Source: Rhodospirillaceae bacterium (GTDB lineage Bacteria; Pseudomonadota; Alphaproteobacteria; Reyranellales; Reyranellaceae). Taken from it: 64,000 bases of DNA. The stretch covers positions 1-64,000 of the forward strand of contig WOUR01000020.1 in assembly GCA_009772935.1 (NCBI GenBank), given 5' to 3'. The number at the start of each line of letters is the position of its first letter. Position 1 is the first letter of the stretch. The notes beneath the pieces were generated by a model, which did not search any database, had not been told where the DNA came from, and was given only the letters and a program-made list of their open reading frames with translations. The translations under genes and the position numbers were made by a program. Of this stretch, positions 35,063 to 45,331 are shown one piece after another.

Positions 35063-36325
35063 TCAGACGCGCGGCACCGACGCCCCCGGAAGCTTGATCG
35101 ACGCGGCCAGCACGGTGAGCGGGACCAGCATCACGACGGAGCCGATGAGCGCGGTGCGGACGTCGAAGTAGTTGGCGATCTTCCCCCACAGCAGCGCGCC
35201 CAGCACCATGGCGCCGAAGAACACCATCTGATGGACCGCCATACCGCGCGCGCGCATGTAGTTGGGCAGGATCATCTGCACCGAGGCGCCATTGTTGGCG
35301 ATCACGGTGATCCAGCAGGCGCCGTTGATCGCGACGACGACACCGACCACGATCGGCGTCATGGCGAGCGCCGCGACCAGGGTGGCGGCCGCCGAAACAC
35401 CCATCGCCCAGATGTTGGCGCGATCGGGACCGAGCAGCCGGTTCACCGTCGGCAGCGCGAAGGCCGCTACGACGGCACCGGTGCCGAACACGCCGTAGAG
35501 GATGCCGAAGGTAAACTCGTCGAGGCCCAGTTCGAAGCGGCCGATCACCGGCAGCAGGGTCCCCATGGCGATCCCCGGCACGAAGAAGCAGAGGCCGCGG
35601 GCGAAGATCGCACGGAGTTCGGCCGATCCGCGGACGAAGGCAATGCCCGCGCGCGCTGCCTCGCCCAGGGTCTCGCGGCGCTGGGCGGCGCGCGCCTCGA
35701 CCGGCCGCTTCCAGGCCCGCATGGCCAGGATGACGCCGACATAGGTGAAGGCATTGACGGCGAAGAGCAGGAAGACGCCGACCAGGCCGAGCAGCAGCTG
35801 GCCGATGACCGGGCCTATGGTGCGGGCGAGGTTGAAGCCGGCGCTGTTCAGGGCGATGGCCGGTCTCAGCTGCGGGCCGCTGACGATCTCGGGCACCACG
35901 GCGTGCCAGGCCGGCGCATTCATGGCATTGCCCAGCCCCATGCAGAAGGACAGCGCCAGCAGGTTCCAGTGGTTGAGCTGCCCGAGGAAGGCCAGCACCG
36001 CCAGGGTGGCGGCCACGGCCATCATCCAGACCTGACAGCCGATGATGTAGCGGCGGCGGTCGAACCGGTCGGCCAGGATGCCGGCGAAGAAGCAGAACAG
36101 GAACATCGGCAGGGTGCCGGCAGCGGCCAGCAGGGCCACGAAAATCGGCTCCTGGGTCAGGCTGGTCATTTCCCAGGCGGCGCCCGTCGTCTGCATCCAG
36201 CCGCCGACGTTCGACATCAGGTTGGCGATCCACATCGCCAGGAACGACCGGTTGGCGAGCGGTGCGAAGGCGGACGGCGGCTTCGGCGGCCGCGCGGGCG
36301 CCGGCCCGGGTGACGTCGGCTTCAC
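35063..36325 (-). CDS. MFS transporter (transmembrane secretion effector / EntS-like family)
   Basis: This 420-residue protein has about twelve hydrophobic helices and a Pro-rich cytoplasmic N-terminus (about 1-22). 'MWIANLMSNVGGWMQTTGAAWEMTSL' is typical of the MFS_3-like exporter family, and the loop 'GILADRFDRRRYIIG' is the MFS motif A. Its ATG overlaps the stop of the upstream acyltransferase-like gene by four bases, making it the last gene of the ceramide operon. Lipid, precursor or head-group transport is therefore a plausible but untested role. Confidence 0.85.
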   Translation of the reverse strand: MKPTSPGPAPARPPKPPSAFAPLANRSFLAMWIANLMSNVGGWMQTTGAAWEMTSLTQEPIFVALLAAAGTLPMFLFCFFAGILADRFDRRRYIIGCQVWMMAVAATLAVLAFLGQLNHWNLLALSFCMGLGNAMNAPAWHAVVPEIVSGPQLRPAIALNSAGFNLARTIGPVIGQLLLGLVGVFLLFAVNAFTYVGVILAMRAWKRPVEARAAQRRETLGEAARAGIAFVRGSAELRAIFARGLCFFVPGIAMGTLLPVIGRFELGLDEFTFGILYGVFGTGAVVAAFALPTVNRLLGPDRANIWAMGVSAAATLVAALAMTPIVVGVVVAINGACWITVIANNGASVQMILPNYMRARGMAVHQMVFFGAMVLGALLWGKIANYFDVRTALIGSVVMLVPLTVLAASIKLPGASVPRV

Positions 36326-37473
36326 CCCTGCAGCACCTTCTCGTAGATGCGGTGGGTCTTGTAGTGCACCCCGCCGACCGAGCGGATGATGTTGTTGGTC
36401 GCCTTGTTGTCCTCGAGGATCCAGCCCAGTTCAGCCGAGGTCTTGCCCAGCCGCTTGCCGTTTGCCCTGAGGGTATCGATGGCGATCATGGCGAGGCCGG
36501 CGCCCAGCAGTGGATGGTTGCGGAACTTCTTCTTCACGCCCATCAGCGGCACCCTCGTGCTGCCGACGCCGGCGATCTTGAGGCGCCACAGCAGCTTGGC
36601 GAGGTTGATGGGTCCCAGCTTGCCGTCGAATTCCGCGACCGCCTCGTAGATGTTGGTGAGCGCCACGATGAAGGCCACGCTCTCGTCATCGACGTCCACG
36701 AACACGGCGAGCTCGGGCACGATCACCGGGCCGAAAGCCTTGGAGGCATGGTCGATCTCGGCCTGGGTGAAGGGCACGAAGCCCCAATTGTCGCTCCAGG
36801 CGTCGTTGAAGATGCCGACCAGGGTGCGTACCTCGGCATCGAACATCTTCATGTTGGCCGTACGCACCTTGACCCGTCCTTCGAGACCGCCGCGCGCCAG
36901 CAGCTTGGCGCCGATCGTCTCGGGTGCGTTCTGGACGTCGTAGTCGTAGGAGAAGACGTCCTTGGCCTTCACATAGCCGCAGGCCTCGACCCTCGGCCCG
37001 GCATAGGGCGGATCGTAGGGCACCAGCAGGACGGGCCGACTGTCGAACCCGTGGACCAGCAGCCCCACCTCCTCGTTCACCGTGAGGCTGAACGGGCCGG
37101 TCACGTGCTTCATGCCCTTGGTCCGCAGCCAGGCCTCGGCTGCAGCGAACAGGGCGGCGAAGATCGCCGGATCGTCCTCGGCGGCCAGGCAGCCGAAATG
37201 GCCGGTACTGTCGTCGTATCGCTCGAGATGGGCACGATCGATCTGGGCCGAGATGCGGCCGACCACCTTGCCGGCCCGTCGCGCCAGGAAGAATCGCACC
37301 TCGACATGCTCGAACAGCGGATTCTTGCCTGGCGTGAAGGCTTCCCGGCGCTCGAGGTCGAGCGGCGCGACGTAGCCCTTGTGGCCGGCATAGAGCCGCT
37401 TGGGCAGCGCGATGAAGGCGTTCAGGTCGGCCTTGGACTCGACCGGTGTGACGATGGTGTCGAACGAAGCCAT
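36322..37473 (-). CDS. bcerS: GNAT-fold N-acyltransferase, probable bacterial ceramide synthase
   Basis: This protein has 383 residues. A duplicated GNAT-like architecture is suggested by 'FFLARRAGKVVGRISAQIDRAH' in the N-terminal half and 'VAFIVALTNIYEAVAEF' plus 'HPLLGAGLAMIAIDTLRANG' in the C-terminal half. Proteins of this size next to serine palmitoyltransferase are the bacterial ceramide synthases defined in Caulobacter, which acylate 3-oxosphinganine. The operon context here (spt, acp, cerR, acyl ligase) strongly supports that. Database annotation often just says GNAT or 'dATP pyrophosphohydrolase'. It lies 7 bases after the phosphoesterase gene. Confidence 0.75.
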   Translation of the reverse strand: MASFDTIVTPVESKADLNAFIALPKRLYAGHKGYVAPLDLERREAFTPGKNPLFEHVEVRFFLARRAGKVVGRISAQIDRAHLERYDDSTGHFGCLAAEDDPAIFAALFAAAEAWLRTKGMKHVTGPFSLTVNEEVGLLVHGFDSRPVLLVPYDPPYAGPRVEACGYVKAKDVFSYDYDVQNAPETIGAKLLARGGLEGRVKVRTANMKMFDAEVRTLVGIFNDAWSDNWGFVPFTQAEIDHASKAFGPVIVPELAVFVDVDDESVAFIVALTNIYEAVAEFDGKLGPINLAKLLWRLKIAGVGSTRVPLMGVKKKFRNHPLLGAGLAMIAIDTLRANGKRLGKTSAELGWILEDNKATNNIIRSVGGVHYKTHRIYEKVLQG

Positions 37474-37480
37474 TGACGCC

Positions 37481-38401
37481 TCAGGCTGCCAGGGCGGCCG
37501 GCGCGCCGCCGTTGAAGACGATGCGGCCGTCGGGCTCGCATCCCGTGCCGTCGGCCTTGAGGGCCCGGATGTCCAGGGTGATCCGCCAGGCCGCGGTCCC
37601 GCGCTCGATGCCGATCAGGTGATAGCGCGCGCGGCCGTACTTGCTTTCCGGCGCCGCCGACGCCGAGGTGACGCCGACCACCGGGATGGCGCCCTGCGGA
37701 CCCGCGATCCGGGCGATTTCGCTGCGATGGTTGTGGCCGTGCAGCACGATCTCGCAGCCGACGCGCCGGATCATCGCCTGGAAGGCCGCCGCATCGGTCA
37801 GGCGCTTGAAGCGCGACTCGGTGGTGAGCGGCGGATGGTGGATCATCACCACGCGGCAGAGCCCTTCGCGGCCCAGGTCCTCGAGCACCTTCCCGGCGGC
37901 GGCGATCTGCGCTTCGCCCAGGGTGCCGGTCGCCAGCAGCGGTGGCTTCGGGACGCCGCTGTTCAGTCCGACCAGTGCCACCGGCCCGCGCCGGCGCAGG
38001 GTGGGAAACACCTTGAAGTCGGCGGCCGGCGGCCGGCCGTCGCCCGCGATGTAGGCGCCCCACTGGCCGAGGCTCTCGCGCCACTGCGTGGCAACGTAGA
38101 CGTCGTGGTTGCCCGGAATGACCGTGACCTCTTCCGGCGTGCCGAGGGCCGCCAGCCATCCGGAGGCCCGGGCGAATTCGTCGGGCAGCGAGATGTTCAC
38201 GAGATCGCCGGTCAGCGCGATATGGTCAGGCTTCTGCGCCCTTATGTCGGCCACGATGCCGGCCAGCGCCTCGGGACGGTGGAGGGCCACGCGATTGCGC
38301 CACCAGTTGAAGTAGCCGGTGGCGCGCTTGCCCAGCAGATCGAGGACGCGCGCCTGCGGCATCGGCAGATGCGGGTCGGACAGATGCGCGAGGGTGAACA
38401 T
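37481..38401 (-). CDS. Calcineurin-like metallophosphoesterase in the ceramide operon
   Basis: This 306-residue protein has the complete dinuclear-metal motif set: 'LSDPHLP' (D-x-H), 'ALTGDLVN' (GD), 'VIPGNHDVY' (GNHD), 'MIHHPPL' and 'LHGHNH' (GHxH). No signal peptide or membrane helix is evident, so it probably acts in the cytosol or at the inner leaflet. The substrate is unknown. Its position between spt and bcerS, with 7- and 13-base gaps, suggests a phosphorylated sphingoid intermediate or head group, analogous to other lipid pyrophosphatases of this fold. Confidence 0.85.
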   Translation of the reverse strand: MFTLAHLSDPHLPMPQARVLDLLGKRATGYFNWWRNRVALHRPEALAGIVADIRAQKPDHIALTGDLVNISLPDEFARASGWLAALGTPEEVTVIPGNHDVYVATQWRESLGQWGAYIAGDGRPPAADFKVFPTLRRRGPVALVGLNSGVPKPPLLATGTLGEAQIAAAGKVLEDLGREGLCRVVMIHHPPLTTESRFKRLTDAAAFQAMIRRVGCEIVLHGHNHRSEIARIAGPQGAIPVVGVTSASAAPESKYGRARYHLIGIERGTAAWRITLDIRALKADGTGCEPDGRIVFNGGAPAALAA

Positions 38402-38414
38402 GGCGGATGCGCCC

Positions 38415-39641
38415 CTAGCGGGCGCCGCCCACCACGCGGAGCGTGCGGTCGTCGAGGACGCCGAGTTGGCGGCCGATCCCGGTCATGACCTCGATCATGT
38501 GCTCGAGCTGTTCCTTCGTATGCACCGCGCAGACGGAGCAGCGCAGCAGCGACACGCCGTTGGGCGTCGCGGGCGGGACGGCCACGTTCACGTAGATGCC
38601 GGCATCGAGCATCGCCCGCCAGAAGCCGATGGCGGTCATGCGGTCGGGCAGATGCACGCCGACCACCGGCCCGTGCTCGGGGCCGAGCTTGAAGCCCTTG
38701 GCGGCCAGACCTTCGTACAACGTGGCCACGTTCGACCAGAGCTGCGTACGCAGCTCAGGCCGGGCCTTCACGACCTTCAGCGCCTGGCGTACCGAGGCCA
38801 CGATCGACGGCGGCAAAGACGCCGTGAACATGTAGGAGCGCACCGTGACGCGCAGGATGTCGAAGTCGGGATCGTTCGAGACGCAGTAGCCGCCAATCGC
38901 GCCCAGCGTCTTCGAGAAAGTGCCGACGATGAAGTGGCAGTCGTCGAGAACACCGGCCGATTCGCAGAGGCCGCGGCCGTTGTCGCCCAGCGCGCCCAGC
39001 GAATGGGCCTCGTCGACGATGACGTATGCGCCGTACTTCTTGCAGACGTCGATGAACTCGCGCAGCGGCGCGCTGTCGCCCAGCATCGAATAGATACCTT
39101 CCAGCACGACCACCCGGTTGCCCGGACGGTCGCCCAGCCGGCGCAGGCGCGCCTCCAGGCTGGAGGGATCGTTGTGCTTGAAGCGCACGACCTCGGCCTG
39201 GGTCATCTTGCAGGCGTCATAGATCGAGGCGTGGCTGTCGGCGTCGATCAGGAGCTGGTCGCCCTCGCCCGCAAGGGTCGAGATCAGGCCGAGATTGGCT
39301 TGGTAGCCGGTCGTGAAGACCATGCAGTGCTTCTTGCCGTAGAACTCGGCGATCTCCTGCTCGAGCGCCACGTGCTCGCTGTAGCTGCCGTTGGCGATGC
39401 GCGAGCCGGTCGTGCCGGTTCCCTCCGCACGGATCGCCTCGATGGCGGCCTCCATGCAGCTCGGGTCGAAAGTCAGGCCGAAATAGTTGTTGGTGCCGAC
39501 CAGCAGCATCTTGCGGCCGTTGATGATCGCTTCGGTCGGCGACAGCACCCGCTCCATGCGAATCTGGAACGGGTCGTAACCGGTGGTCCGAACGTCCCGA
39601 TAGGCCTCGAGCAGGCCCGCATGGCGATCGAACAGGCCCAT
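38415..39641 (-). CDS. spt: Serine palmitoyltransferase
   Basis: This 408-residue cytosolic alpha-oxoamine synthase condenses L-serine with an acyl thioester to give 3-oxosphinganine, the committed step of sphingolipid synthesis. PLP-site features are 'TNNYFGLTF', 'FTTGYQANLG', 'VIVDEAHSLGALG' (D-x-A-H) and the Schiff-base Lys in 'VGTFSKTLGAIGG'. The family also includes KBL and AONS, but the adjacent ACP, ligase, reductase and acyltransferase decide for Spt. It lies 2 bases after the ACP gene. Confidence 0.9.
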   Translation of the reverse strand: MGLFDRHAGLLEAYRDVRTTGYDPFQIRMERVLSPTEAIINGRKMLLVGTNNYFGLTFDPSCMEAAIEAIRAEGTGTTGSRIANGSYSEHVALEQEIAEFYGKKHCMVFTTGYQANLGLISTLAGEGDQLLIDADSHASIYDACKMTQAEVVRFKHNDPSSLEARLRRLGDRPGNRVVVLEGIYSMLGDSAPLREFIDVCKKYGAYVIVDEAHSLGALGDNGRGLCESAGVLDDCHFIVGTFSKTLGAIGGYCVSNDPDFDILRVTVRSYMFTASLPPSIVASVRQALKVVKARPELRTQLWSNVATLYEGLAAKGFKLGPEHGPVVGVHLPDRMTAIGFWRAMLDAGIYVNVAVPPATPNGVSLLRCSVCAVHTKEQLEHMIEVMTGIGRQLGVLDDRTLRVVGGAR

Positions 39642-39643
39642 GG

Positions 39644-39925
39644 CTAACGCCGGGCGCAGAGCTTCTGGATGGTGTCCGCGAGCTGGTCGACGGTATGGAT
39701 CTCGGCCACGACGTTCATGGGAATCGAGATGTCGAAATGATCCTCGAGCTCCATCACCATGTCCATGATGGCGAGCGAATCGATGGTCAGGTCCTTGGCG
39801 ATCACCGTGTCGCCCGTGATCGGCCGCTCGCCGGTCTGGAACGGCACGAGGTGACGACAGATTTCGCGAATGACTTCACCCCGGGACTGGCCGCTGACGC
39901 GGGCGCGTTCGAGGGTATCGGTCAT
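39644..39925 (-). CDS. acpR: Dedicated acyl carrier protein for sphingolipid synthesis
   Basis: This protein of about 93 residues starts at the ATG at 39925 (MTDTLERARVSG); an ATG at 39946 is possible. The track ORF to 40087 overlaps cerR and its N-terminal part is not ACP-like. The phosphopantetheine Ser is in 'DLTIDSLAIMDMVMELEDHF', the expected DSL motif before helix II, and the acidic helix follows. It would carry the acyl group loaded by the adjacent ligase to Spt. The 134-base gap to cerR might hold an internal promoter. Confidence 0.85.
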   Translation of the reverse strand: MTDTLERARVSGQSRGEVIREICRHLVPFQTGERPITGDTVIAKDLTIDSLAIMDMVMELEDHFDISIPMNVVAEIHTVDQLADTIQKLCARR

Positions 39926-40059
39926 GCCGTCGGTTTCGACGATCATTTGATGGGCAGTGCGCAAAACGCTCTCCAGCGCCCGGGGGTGGGCGGTCACCTT
40001 GTGCCAGAAACAGCGATTCCGAGTGAAATGACAAATTGTTACGCCGTGTTTCACACGTC

Positions 40060-40980
40060 CTATAGCCAGTGCTTCGCGCGATACCACAAGATCGTGTCCC
40101 GGAAGCCGGACGTCAGGTCGTAACGGGGCTGGAAGCCGATCGCTGCGGCCAGCCGCCGGTCGGCGGCCGACCAGTCGGGGTGGAAGATCTCGGCGACCTT
40201 CCCCCGGGTCAGGATCTGGGCGCCCGAACCCATCGCCTGCCGCAGCTCGTTCCAGCCGGCGATAGCGGCCATGACACCCCGGGGCACGGAGAGGCGCAAC
40301 GGCCGCCGGCCCAGCGCCTCACCTGCCGCCGCCGCCATGTCGCCATAGGTGTAGGTCCGCCCGTCGTCGATTTCGTAGGTCGAGTTCGGAGGCGGCCGCT
40401 CGACGCTCAGGCCCAGCGCCTCGGCGAGGTCCGAAACATGGATGAGCGACAGGCGCGCCGCCGGCAGGCGTGGCTGGGGCGCAATACCAGAGTTAATCGC
40501 TCGGAAATAGGCCAGGGTTTCGCGGTCGCCCGGCCCGTACACCGCCGGCGCCCGGACGATCGTCCAGGGGCCGCTGCGGCCGGAGACGACTGCCTCGCCC
40601 GCGCGCTTGCTCGCTCCGTAGGCAGAAAGCTGCGGCTCGCGGGCGGCCAGCGACGAGAGCAGGACCAGGTGGGCGTCGGGCGCCAGCGCCGACAGGACCG
40701 CAGCGCTGTCCCGGTTGACCGGCAGGAAGTCCCGGTCGGCCTTCGCCTTGATCAGCCCGGCGGCATGGACCACCGCATCCGCCCCGTCGACAAGCTGGCG
40801 CAGGGCGGACTCCGAGGAGAGATCACCCAGAACGAGATCGGCATCGACGCCGGCCAGTGACGGCAACGGGGACCAGCGCCGGACCAGCAGGCGCAGACGC
40901 CAGCCGCGCCGCGCGAGGGCCGCCACGAGATGCGGTCCGACGAAGCCGGTAGCCCCGGTGACGGCGACCAGCTTGCCCAT
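40060..40980 (-). CDS. cerR: NAD-dependent epimerase/dehydratase family protein, probable ceramide reductase
   Basis: This 306-residue extended-SDR protein has the cofactor loop 'GATGFVGPHLVAALARRG' at its very N-terminus, 'VVHAAGL' and the catalytic 'SAYGASKRAGE' (Y-x-x-x-K). In Caulobacter the homologue in the spt cluster reduces the 3-oxo group of oxidised ceramide. The position between acpR and the acyl ligase fits that role. It lies 9 bases after aasR. A generic sugar-epimerase function is the alternative if context is ignored. Confidence 0.8.
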   Translation of the reverse strand: MGKLVAVTGATGFVGPHLVAALARRGWRLRLLVRRWSPLPSLAGVDADLVLGDLSSESALRQLVDGADAVVHAAGLIKAKADRDFLPVNRDSAAVLSALAPDAHLVLLSSLAAREPQLSAYGASKRAGEAVVSGRSGPWTIVRAPAVYGPGDRETLAYFRAINSGIAPQPRLPAARLSLIHVSDLAEALGLSVERPPPNSTYEIDDGRTYTYGDMAAAAGEALGRRPLRLSVPRGVMAAIAGWNELRQAMGSGAQILTRGKVAEIFHPDWSAADRRLAAAIGFQPRYDLTSGFRDTILWYRAKHWL

Positions 40981-40989
40981 GGCGAGCGG

Positions 40990-42729
<1,740 letters not shown>

Positions 42730-42799
42730 CGGAAGGCGGGTCTCCTAGCAGAGGGGTCGAGGCCCCTCAAGACGGCCGCCGCCGGCCGGCCACCCCAAG

Positions 42800-42828
42800 T
42801 TGACACACCCGGACCCCGGTAAGATAGT
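42800..42828 (+). promoter_or_regulatory. Candidate sigma-70-type promoter for argD
   Basis: A perfect -35 TTGACA (42800-42805) is followed after 17 bases by GATAGT (42823-42828, 4 of 6 matches to TATAAT). It points toward argD and would give a leader of about 75 bases. It sits in the divergent region between aasR and argD. Confidence 0.55.
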
Positions 42829-42842
42829 GCCCGCCCCTCGCC

Positions 42843-42897
42843 AAACCCCGGAGTTTCCATCCCGGAATCGTCGGATCGGCGGGGGTTTTTGGTTTTT
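42843..42897 (+). promoter_or_regulatory. Terminator-like structure in the argD leader
   Basis: AAACCCCG (42843-42850) can pair with CGGGGGTTT (from 42880) with one bulged G. The 3' arm runs into the T-rich GGGGGTTTTTGGTTTTT. If formed, it would resemble an intrinsic terminator located between the promoter and the argD start, suggesting attenuation. The loop is long, so this is tentative. Confidence 0.3.
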
Positions 42898-42911
42898 GAG
42901 GGAGGCTCGCT

Positions 42912-44108
42912 GTGATTACGGCTGTGATGCCGACGTACGGTCGCAAGGACGTCGTGTTCGAACGCGGAGAGGGTAACTATCTCTACGCGGTGGACGGCCG
43001 ACGTTACCTGGACTTCACGTCCGGTATCGCCGTGAACGCGCTGGGCCACTGCCATCCCTACCTGGTCAAGGCGCTGACCGAGCAGGGCGCCAAGCTCTGG
43101 CACACGTCGAACCTGTTCCGGGTCGGCAACGGCGAGAAGCTGGCCAAGCGGCTGGTCGAGAATTCGTTCGCCGACACGATGTTCTTCTGCAATTCCGGCG
43201 CGGAGGCCATCGAGGGCGGCATCAAGCTGATCCGCAAGTATCAGTACATGAACGGCCAGCCCAAGCGGTACAAGATCATCTGCTTCCAGGCGGCGTTCCA
43301 CGGCCGCCTGCTGAACGCGCTCGCCGCCACTGGCAACGAGAAGTATCTCGAAGGCTTCGGCCCGCCGGCACCCGGCTACAAGCATGCGCCGCTGAACAAC
43401 ACCAACGTCGTCCGCGACATGATCGACGACGAGACCGCCGGTATCCTGGTCGAGCCGATCCAGGGCGAGGGCGGCATCCGCGCCACGACCGTGCAATTCC
43501 TCAAGGACCTGCGCGCCATCTGCGACGAATTCGGCCTGCTGCTGTTCTACGACGAGATCCACACGGGTTTCGGGCGGACCGGCAAGCTGTGGGGCTACGA
43601 CTGGTCGGGCGTGAAGCCCGATGTCGCGGCGATCGCCAAGGGGATGGGCGGCGGCTTCCCGATCGGCGCCTTCATGGCGACCGAAAAGGCGGCGGTCGGC
43701 ATGGTGCCCGGCACGCATGGCTCGACCTATGGCGGCAACCCTCTGGCCACCGGCGTGGCCAATGCCGTGCTCGACGTCCTGCTGGCGCCCGGCTTCATCG
43801 AGGCCGTGCGCGAAAAGGGCGAGTACCTGAAAGGCAAGCTCGAGGAACTCTGCCGCAAGCATCCCACGGTGTTCGTCGAGCAGCGCGGCATGGGTTTCCT
43901 CCAGGGCCTTCAGTGCGCCCCGTCGGTCCCGGTCGGCGACATGGTGAACAAGTTGCAGTCGCTGGGACTCCTGGTCCCACCGGCCGGCGAGAACGTGGTC
44001 CGCATCTTCCCGGCCCTGATCGCCGACAAGGCCGCACTGGACGAGGGAATCGCAATTCTCGAGCAGGCTGCGGAGTCCTTCGAGGCGGCGTCCAAGGCCG
44101 CCGAGTAG
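42912..44108 (+). CDS. argD: Acetylornithine transaminase
   Basis: This 398-residue class III PLP aminotransferase interconverts N-acetylglutamate semialdehyde and acetylornithine in arginine synthesis. Visible features are '[18 protein letters not shown]', the cofactor loop '[13 protein letters not shown]', '[18 protein letters not shown]' and the Schiff-base Lys in '[17 protein letters not shown]'. It starts at a GTG at 42912 preceded by GAGGGAGG. It is followed after 5 bases by argF. The length is typical. Confidence 0.93.
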   Translation: MITAVMPTYGRKDVVFERGEGNYLYAVDGRRYLDFTSGIAVNALGHCHPYLVKALTEQGAKLWHTSNLFRVGNGEKLAKRLVENSFADTMFFCNSGAEAIEGGIKLIRKYQYMNGQPKRYKIICFQAAFHGRLLNALAATGNEKYLEGFGPPAPGYKHAPLNNTNVVRDMIDDETAGILVEPIQGEGGIRATTVQFLKDLRAICDEFGLLLFYDEIHTGFGRTGKLWGYDWSGVKPDVAAIAKGMGGGFPIGAFMATEKAAVGMVPGTHGSTYGGNPLATGVANAVLDVLLAPGFIEAVREKGEYLKGKLEELCRKHPTVFVEQRGMGFLQGLQCAPSVPVGDMVNKLQSLGLLVPPAGENVVRIFPALIADKAALDEGIAILEQAAESFEAASKAAE

Positions 44109-44113
44109 GCCCC

Positions 44114-45040
44114 ATGGCAACTCCCAAGCATTTCCTCGACCTCGACCAGGTCGATCCCAGGACGCTTCGCCAGATCCTCGATCACGGCAAGGCAATGAAG
44201 AAGGCGCGGGCCAACGGCGGGCACGACCAGCCGCTGGCCGGCAAGACTCTCGCCATGATCTTCGAGAAGCCCTCGACGCGCACCCGCGTATCGTTCGAGG
44301 TCGGCATGCGCGAGCTCGGCGGCCAGACGATCATGCTCGGCCGCACCGATACCCAGCTCGGCCGCGGCGAGACAATCGCCGACACCGCGCGCGTGCTCAG
44401 CCGCTACGTCGACATCATCATGATGCGCACGACGGTCGAAGATAAGCTCCTCGAGATGGCCAAGTACGCGACCGTGCCGGTGATCAACGGGCTGACCGAC
44501 AAGACCCATCCGTGCCAGCTGATGGCCGACGTGATGACCTACGAGGAGCATCGCGGTCCCATCGAAGGCAAGTCGGTGGTCTGGTCGGGCGACGGCAACA
44601 ACATGGCGACGTCGTGGATCCATGCCGCGGTCCAGTTCGACTTCGAGCTGCGCATCGCCTGCCCGCCCGAGCTGACGCCGCCGGCCGATGTGGTCCAGTG
44701 GGCCGAGAAATCCAAGGGGCGCATCTCGATCGGCCACGACCCCGAGTCGATGGTGAAGGGCGCGGACTGCGTCGTCACCGACACCTGGGTGTCCATGGGC
44801 GACGAGGATCCCGACAGCCCGAGCGCCGCGCGGCGACACAATCTGCTGCGCGCCTATCAGGTCGACAAGCACCTGATGAAGCAGGCCAAGAAGGACGCGA
44901 TCTTCATGCACTGCCTGCCCGCGCATCGCGGCGAGGAAGTGACCGCCGAGGTGATCGACGGCCCGCAGTCGGTCGTATTCGACGAGGCCGAGAACCGCCT
45001 GCACGCCCAGAAGAGCATTCTGGCCTGGTGTCTGTCCTGA
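44114..45040 (+). CDS. argF: Ornithine carbamoyltransferase
   Basis: This 308-residue enzyme makes citrulline from ornithine and carbamoyl phosphate. Catalytic motifs are all present: '[12 protein letters not shown]' (carbamoyl-phosphate loop), 'THPCQLMAD' (HPxQ), 'DTWVSMGDE' and '[12 protein letters not shown]' (HCLP). The ATG at 44114 is preferred over the track ORF that starts inside argD. It lies 5 bases after argD, so the two form an arginine unit. Ornithine is shared with the odc pathway encoded upstream on the other strand. Confidence 0.95.
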   Translation: MATPKHFLDLDQVDPRTLRQILDHGKAMKKARANGGHDQPLAGKTLAMIFEKPSTRTRVSFEVGMRELGGQTIMLGRTDTQLGRGETIADTARVLSRYVDIIMMRTTVEDKLLEMAKYATVPVINGLTDKTHPCQLMADVMTYEEHRGPIEGKSVVWSGDGNNMATSWIHAAVQFDFELRIACPPELTPPADVVQWAEKSKGRISIGHDPESMVKGADCVVTDTWVSMGDEDPDSPSAARRHNLLRAYQVDKHLMKQAKKDAIFMHCLPAHRGEEVTAEVIDGPQSVVFDEAENRLHAQKSILAWCLS

Positions 45041-45045
45041 CCAAC

Positions 45046-45075
45046 GTTTCCCTCCCTCGTGGCAAGGGGGAGGGC
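45046..45075. repeat. C-rich/G-rich palindromic element downstream of argF
   Basis: TCCCTCCC and GGGGAGGG flank a short loop. The composition resembles the 3' part of the element between ugpB and ugpA and a further C-rich/G-rich stretch at about 45298-45330, suggesting a dispersed extragenic palindrome family. It may also act as a weak argF terminator. Confidence 0.4.
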
Positions 45076-45111
45076 CAACGGGGCATCGAGAACGTCGGAG
45101 TCACGACGGAC

Positions 45112-45147
45112 AAACGAAACAAACGAAATAAGCGAAACAAATGAATC
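45112..45147. repeat. Imperfect 9-bp tandem repeat, four units
   Basis: Units AAACGAAAC, AAACGAAAT, AAGCGAAAC and AAATGAATC lie head to tail in the argF-hslO gap, a purine-rich patch unlike the surrounding GC-rich sequence. In the ORF track it gives a Lys-Arg-Asn repeat in a shadow frame, which I do not consider a real protein. Confidence 0.75.
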
Positions 45148-45331
45148 GGATGTCGCAGGTCCTGAATCCGCTGGCCGCGGCGACCGCTGGCGCAACAATA
45201 TTGCTCACCGGTGCATCCGCACGGCCCATTTCAACCGCCTGTCAGGGGACAAGCCCCCGTATGATTGTCTCCCTACCGCCTCTCATCGCGTCGCGTTCCC
45301 CCTTCCCGGCCCATCCGAGGGGGGCGGGAGC

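Noticed and set aside
44512-45144. ORF ending in a Lys-Arg-Asn repeat
   Set aside because: It overlaps argF out of frame, and the repeat is an intergenic tandem DNA repeat, not a protein feature.
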